From Selaginella moellendorffii (Eukaryota; Streptophyta; Lycopodiopsida; Selaginellales; Selaginellaceae): a stretch of 47,090 bases of DNA. Both the position numbers and the translations under genes were made by a program. This document shows, one piece after another, positions 41,773 to 47,090 of the stretch. The notes beneath the pieces are model-generated. The model saw only the letters and a list, made by a program, of their open reading frames with translations. It ran no database searches and was not told where the DNA came from. The DNA is taken from the NCBI RefSeq assembly GCF_000143415.4, contig NW_003314333.1, positions 759,207 through 806,296 of the forward strand. Reading direction: 5' to 3'. Numbering within the stretch: the stretch's first letter is position 1; each line of letters begins with the position of its first letter.

Positions 41773-42834
41773 ATGCGCACTACGATTGAGGACTTTGTTT
41801 CGGGTTTTCTAGGGGACAAATCGTTGCTGCCGGTGTGGATTCATCCCAACTTCGAGCTTCTTGAAGAGTACATTGATGCTGTCATTTGAAGCACAGAGAA
41901 GGAAGCGCCACCGGTTCGTGGTATCGGCAAGAGGTACTTCGGACACTACTGGTTCTTCAAGCAAGCCAAGCTCAAGCACAGGGTGATATGGAGGACAAAT
42001 AGTGACGATCCACTGTTTCTCTAGTACGACTTCTCGTTGGATGAGCCCCTGGTGGACGTAACCATGCTCTAGTCGGCTGGACTGAAGCGGGAAAGGATCA
42101 TACCTGGTTGATTGTCGATGGTGAGTCCAAGGGGATTGCGGGGCACTCCGGGCCAGTTCTGCAGTTCGTGCCGCCAGGTCGTCGTGGTTATCACGAGTTC
42201 TCCAAGGACGGTGGCCAGTTTTGTCATCTCGAGGCCTGGAGTTTGGAAGACTTGAGGGCTTGCAGAGCTGGAGTTTGATGATGCGCAATTAGAGAGGCGA
42301 TTCTATATCTGCAGGGGTATGCCGCGTTTGATATTTGATGACGAGATTTCGCTCAGGCCATTGCACTTTAGGCGACTTAAGATTACAGGGGACATTCCGA
42401 GTGAATGGAGAGGGACCACCTCGACGAAAAGAATACTGGTAGGGAAGGCTGGGTTCAATGTTTACGATGATTTTAGTGGGGAGAGAGGACGCAGGAGGAT
42501 CGGGAATAGCAGGAGGTCTGGCAAGGGTCCCATGTTTCGTGGAGCCATATTCTGGAATTCAGAAGGCTTTCGGTTCATTACTCATGCCAGATATCATCTT
42601 CCAGGCGACAGTATCGGGAATCATAAACTCTTTTGGTCAGTAATTTGGGACATCGTTCAGGAGTATGATATATGGCACAAGCATAGGAACCTTCCTGCAC
42701 CGCCATTTTACAGGTTTATTTTTGTGGTTCCAGAGTCCAAGTTTGATGCTTACGAGTTACAAGAAAAAACGATGGAAATACAGTCTTTTATTTTTAATGG
42801 GTTCCATCTAGCCGTCAGATCAAGGGAATGGTAG
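41773..42834 (+). pseudogene. Pseudogene related to Crinkler/RHS-type P-loop NTPases
   Basis: An intronless frame opens at the ATG at 41773 but has TGA at 41887, TAG at 42022 and TAG at 42070. The reading frame then shifts for ~170 nt (about 42095-42265) and returns; the last part, 42319-42834, is open. Motifs in order: a degenerate Walker-A-like RGIGKRYFGHYWFF (Arg where Ser/Thr is needed), HTWLIVDGES, AWSLEDLRACRAG and ERRFYICRGMPRLIF. The series (Walker A, W-x-[LI]-VDG, W-S-L-E-x-L-x-A-C-R, R-F-x-x-x-x-G-x-PR) is that of the NTPase part of Crinkler / retrotransposon-hot-spot proteins, which are known from oomycetes, fungi, trypanosomes and also some plants. The two TAGs and some TGAs are each one C-to-T step from CAG or CGA. 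Not functional as read. Confidence 0.6.
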
Positions 42835-44400
42835 TTAATACCCATTGTGATTTATATTCCTGTGTTTCCCTTAAGATACGTTGCTCATCAGATCCAAACA
42901 TTAGTGACTGTTAGCCAGTCAAATTATTAAGCAAGAAGCTGGCCGAATTTACAAGGCAAGATCCAAACACAAGCTCAGTCCTCGAAGTTTCTACCTAGAT
43001 TATCAGGACTACATAATAAAGTTTCAATGAATAATATTGTATTGGCAAGCCTTCCATCCAAAGAATCTATTTATTTTCTCCTGCCATAGAATATAAAGGT
43101 TTTCTAGTTTTTAGAATATTATGAGTCTTTTGGAAAGTTTGTCTCACATTTTGTTTGTTTTGGGCCATTCGATCATGCTGTGAATGTTGCTCGTGGGTTC
43201 GCAGAACACTATAGCATAAACCACTTGCAACTTGAAAAGAAAAACATGAGCCATCAATGAGACAAAGATGGCTGTCAAACTAGCGGAGAGACTGCTGAAA
43301 CAACTATTTATCAGTGTTGTGAGGAAGCTTCAACGGGAAGGTTGCAGCTGTGGACGCATTAGTACCAAAGATTTGGAGCAAGAGCACTTTATTTTTTTTA
43401 ATGAAAGAAAATGGACCTGCACTTCCCATATCCAAACTATTTTGTCTCGACCACAAGTCATGAACAGCAGGAGCGCTCCATGCAATGCAATCCATTTTCA
43501 TGCCCCTGAATCAGGATGCCATTAAGCTGAAAAAAAAAAAACGGTGTAGCATTGTAACACACTCTATGGTCTATTAGCATTAGGTATTGTGCCAATATGT
43601 TGACAATATTAAAGTACTCTCTGAATTGGAATTGTGTTGAGCTCAATTAGCTACCAATAGAAGATATTTTTAAACAAAATGCATTGCACTCATTTGTTCC
43701 AGATGCTAGGATTTAAATTCATATAGAATATAAGAATATTTTAAATTCATACTACATACTATTATTATAGTCTTCAGAACTTAGAACTTATTTTACTTTC
43801 TTGCTGTAAATTAATTTTAATTTATACTACATGATTTTTATATCTTATATTTATTAGAAATAAAAATATTAAATTTAAAACAAGATTTTTTTATAATTGA
43901 TGAACTCAACTTAACTTTGGATTATTCCTTTTGTGATTACTAGAACATGAGAATTTTTTTAAACATGTCAATCATTCTATTCCATTTTTAATTTTTTTTC
44001 TTAAAAAATATTACACTAACTTGCAAAACATTTGTCAAAAATGAAAGATGATTAAATTTTAATTCATTTAAATTATGCATATGATCATACATTTTTACAT
44101 TTTAGATGCACTATAAATCAAAGAAAATGTACTTAGTGTACCTTATAACAATTTATTTCCTCTTTATTTAGTTTATTTTTGGCTATAATAGATTTTCAAT
44201 TATAAGAAACTAAGATTTTATTTTATTTCTCATACATTTATTAAATATTTTTTTAGTTAATTTCTCAATTTGTACAAGAATGTTATGAAGGCTACAATAA
44301 AATCAAAATAATTTAAAATAAATTTTTAAATAAATATATAAATATTTTAAAATTAGTATTTTAACTATACTTTTAACCTTTAAAGGGCCTTATCCTTTAA

Positions 44401-44475
<75 letters not shown>

Positions 44476-45420
44476 GTTTACATGGCATAAAAAAGTGGCT
44501 CGAGAAAAACTTAAAACCCCTAGAATGCTAAAAGAGGAAAACAAAGTTTATTTTGAAAAAATGATGTTGTAAACTTCGTTTTCTTGTTATGGGATTCAAA
44601 AAGACAAAAATATTTTTTAAAAGAACTAAAGTAAAACAATATTATATATTAGTTTTACAATAAATTTTAAATATCTCAAAAAACTTCTCAATATATTTTA
44701 TTTTCTTCATTATTTAAATTCATTATATATTACAAAATACCATTATTTAAGCAATGTCCATTGCAATCATTATTATTTGATGTCCATAATAAATTTTATC
44801 CATGCTATGAACATTAAATATATATCTAGATTTTAAACATAGCTTTTTATTGTTTACGTAATAATATAAAAGCAATGTGACATTCAATAATCATGTGACT
44901 GTAAAGAAATAATTCTTGTTCCTTTGAAATAACAAAAACTTATTAAACTATCAACTTGATAAATTTACCACAGCTATCTATCGACATTAACATAAATAAG
45001 ATAATAAAATCAACTAAACATTATTTCCAAAAGAAACCTTGTTACATAGAATGGCATTTGATAAAGCAATTATATGTCTTTTAGACCTTTTATTGTACCC
45101 AAAAAGGATGAAGTTACAGCATATGCCCAACCTAGGGATTTAAAGTGCTTGAAATGGAGCACAGGTTCAAAAGGAACTTACCTTAGGAACTTACCTTATG
45201 GAGCAATGAACTTACCTTGGGTAAATGGATCAAAACAATTCAAACCATTTAACAAATTTTGTACATTCAACAATGCTTTATGTCAAAATTTAATAGATAC
45301 TAACTGGGAAATATCCCTGTATATCGCAGCCATTTGTACCAAACAAATCCTTGTTTTTCCCTTCCTAAGCGAGCGAGCGAGCGAGCAAGAACGATCGAGA
45401 AGTCGACCGAGAAACCGAGA
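42835..45420. other. AT-rich gene-free island (about 2.6 kb)
   Basis: No credible coding frame, RNA gene or element termini were found. Composition is extremely AT-rich from 43650 to 45060. The right end (45150-45420) is the 3' flank of the UBC12 gene: it holds three AAGGTAAGT copies on the minus strand (about 45178-45224) and a (GAGC)n run at ~45368-45386. A small open frame at 45074-45436 shows no family signature. Confidence 0.6.
44406..44466. repeat. (AT)n microsatellite, about 30 units
   Basis: Uninterrupted TA/AT dinucleotide run inside the AT-rich island; about 61 bp. Confidence 0.97.
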
Positions 45421-46211
45421 TCATACGCATCTGTGAAACTGGTGGCCACCGACGAATCCGCCTTGCATCGATCTCCTCACGTTAGTTTCAAACTGTTTGG
45501 GGTTTGTTCTAAGCACCTCAGCGGCTTCCTGATTCAAAGGATCTTCCGGGTTTGGATCCTACGAGCAAACAAACTAAATTGGTATCTTAAGTAGAGAAAA
45601 CATGGATACTTACCAAGAAGAGGTACTGCAGGCCGTAGATGATCGAGTTTATGCTCAAGACTGGCTTCCAGTCCTCTCGGAGAATGTTGAGACAAACATT
45701 TCCTTCGAGGTCGATGTTGGGGTGATAGATCTGCTCAAAACTTCGTGTGAGCAAAGAAAAGAATGTAAAGAGGAGAGAAGACTTACTTTGGTCTTGCATT
45801 TTACTTTGGGAGCTTCGTGAGGATAGATTCCCGAGACCTGGAACGTGAAAACAAACAAACCTCCGCTGGAACAATCCAATCGATCAATCGATAGCAACAC
45901 TCACACGAAAAGAACTTACTGGTAGTAGCCTTCGTCCGGTCCGATAGTTATCTCGAAGTTGAGGAGATCATCCTTCCCGTTGGGGAATCTGATGGACGTA
46001 GATTTCGCCAAGTTGAGCTCACTGATATCTAGACAAAGAAAAGAAGAACAAGTTCTTTGTGAATGGATGAAGAAGGTGAGAGAGATTTCGTCGTTTTACC
46101 CTTTTGGACGCGCAACTCTCCGGGCGTTTGCTTCTTGCCGGCGCTGGGTTTGCCATTGGCGCCATCGGCAGCTTCCTTTTGCTTCTGCTTGACGCTGAAA
46201 AGCTTGATCAT
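45421..46211 (-). CDS. UBC12: NEDD8-conjugating enzyme E2 (UBC12 / RCE type), 5 exons
   Basis: Exons 46211-46100, 46028-45920, 45865-45787, 45730-45614 and 45558-45421 give 184 residues, exactly the size I recall for Arabidopsis RCE1. The N-terminus [17 protein letters not shown] is the Met-initiated extension that docks to the NEDD8 E1. The UBC fold follows: [33 protein letters not shown], and the active-site Cys in [19 protein letters not shown] (~residue 111). It ends RSMQGGF then HQFHRCV. The enzyme passes NEDD8 (RUB1) to cullins via RBX1, which activates SCF ligases, including the auxin-receptor SCF. All introns are GT-AG and 54-71 nt, except one of ~55 at the 3' end. Confidence 0.96.
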
Positions 46212-46801
46212 TATTGCCCCGGCGCCAAGCACTGGAATCGATCTCTCTCGCCGAAGACCTAAAACCACCGCCAGACCTAATTTGTCCCCCAAGCATTATG
46301 AGCGCGATGCCAAGGGTTTTGCTCCACCGTCATTCATCCACTAGAGCGCTGGACTCTCCAGGATCGATCGATAGATATCGGCGCAGGTAGATCGAAATGT
46401 TGCTAGATGGATATGTGTTGGCCAGATTATCGATGGTCACGGGGACGATTGATGGAGTGCTTGGAGATGCGATCGCCTGCTAACGTTCCAGTGAGTTTTG
46501 TTCTTGAAACATCAAAGGAAAAACCGCTTTTTTCAGGTATGCTACTAGCATTCGAGCGAATCCAGGATGCCTTGCGAAGTTTTCCCCGGAAGCTGATCAA
46601 TCTAGCACAGAAGCAGTGGCCTCGCGATCGATACACCAGTTACTACAAAATCCAGTTTTTTTCTAGAAAAAAAAAGAAACTAACATTGTGATGGTTCTTC
46701 AGGTATGCGTTTCTATGCATTCTAGCGAATCCAGGATGGTTGTTTATTGCGAGTCACACACACACCTCACAGATGCACAGTAAGTGTTTCCAGCACGCTC
46801 T
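46212..46801. other. UBC12 upstream region with a short direct repeat
   Basis: 590 bp without a credible gene. It contains a ~37-40 bp imperfect direct repeat at about 46534-46571 and 46700-46739 (both start TCAGGTATGC and end GCGAATCCAGGATG). It should carry the UBC12 promoter and the 3' UTR of the next minus-strand gene. Confidence 0.55.
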
Positions 46802-47090
46802 CTAATGCTCCGAGCACGCAAACGTGTCTCCTCTTTGCAGGTTATCGAGAATCCCATTCAGGCTGTGCGCCTGGAAGGCGCAGTTCGAGCAAGTTGAGCT
46901 CCCATCGCTCACTGAACAAGCCGCGCAGTCCGACGCTCCCTGGTGCTGCACCAAGCAAACCGTGCCAACTTGCTGCTCCCACGACCCCGTGACCACGGTA
47001 TCCCACTCGTCACCGATCACGACCATGCTACGCTTCATCTCTGGAGAGAGCTGCAAGGACCTCGACCGCAGCGAGCCTCCAGCTCCCGGG
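46802..47090 (-). CDS. C-terminal part of an unrecognised Cys-containing protein (partial)
   Basis: The minus-strand frame is open from the right edge of the window to TAG at 46802, about 95 residues. It reads LQLSPEMKRSMVVIGDEWDT, then VGTVCLVQHQGASDCAACSV, then a C-x2-C pair in CSNCAFQAHSLNGILDNLQ. Two CxxC pairs could bind a metal. The ATG inside (47056) is probably not the start, since the frame continues upstream past the edge. I do not recognise the family. Codon and GC use are like the neighbouring real genes, which supports coding. Confidence 0.5.
   Translation of the reverse strand, partial: PGAGGSLRSRSLQLSPEMKRSMVVIGDEWDTVVTGSWEQQVGTVCLVQHQGASDCAACSVSDGSSTCSNCAFQAHSLNGILDNLQRGDTFACSEH

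Noticed and set aside
42319-42834. Complete 171-residue gene starting at the ATG at 42319
   Set aside because: The same frame continues upstream with related motifs broken by stops, so this is the tail of a pseudogene.
43268-43525. 85-residue open frame in the AT-rich island
   Set aside because: No recognisable domain or gene context; length is within chance for this region.
45074-45436. Small gene with 120-residue product
   Set aside because: No family signature, AT-rich composition, and it overlaps the 3' end of UBC12 on the other strand.

Overview
The window looks like nuclear DNA of a lycophyte, most likely Selaginella. This is inferred from the pattern: plant-specific families (ARF, ATL RING ligases, plant UGTs, large PPR proteins, DUF547/MIP1-zipper), very short introns (about 45-70 nt, nearly all GT-AG), very small gene spacing, intronless PPR genes and AT-rich gene-free islands. 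No database was searched.

Left arm (1-6.6 kb): the 5' end of an MTP-like metal transporter (-), an 11-exon gene for a membrane-anchored protein with two H-x-S motifs (possible 2H phosphoesterase fold), and a complete 20-exon kinesin-4 (KIN-4A/FRA1-like) with its C-terminal cysteine-rich domain. From 6.6 to 12.8 kb lies an AT-rich island without a credible gene. It holds a degenerate hexanucleotide minisatellite and scattered small repeats.

Middle (12.8-25.4 kb): a rearranged cluster. An intact UGT (+) is followed by a decayed UGT (+) that ends 18 nt before a P-class PPR gene (+). Further on, a mirror-image pair lies on the minus strand: an intact UGT ends 52 nt before an S-repeat PPR gene. 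Between the two halves are a duplicated 3' segment of the minus PPR gene, a decayed multi-exon gene of unknown family and remnants of a Ty3/gypsy-like element. The decayed UGT is a close relative of the intact minus-strand UGT.

Right arm (26-47 kb): gene-dense. It has a DUF547 protein, two divergently transcribed ATL-type RING-H2 genes that share motifs outside the RING, a small Q-rich protein, an activator-type auxin response factor (ARF with B3, long poly-Q middle region and PB1), SDE2 (ubiquitin-like processed splicing/genome-stability factor), a pseudogene related to Crinkler/RHS NTPases, an AT-rich island, UBC12/RCE (NEDD8-conjugating E2) and the 3' end of an unrecognised Cys-containing protein.

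Functionally the right arm happens to gather several regulators: ARF (auxin transcription), ATL ligases (ubiquitin), UBC12 (NEDD8, which activates cullin ligases, including the one that controls ARF repressors) and SDE2. Nothing in the sequence shows that they are co-regulated. Exon-intron models were built by hand from splice borders and reading phase; where a full model is given, the exon lengths add up in frame.
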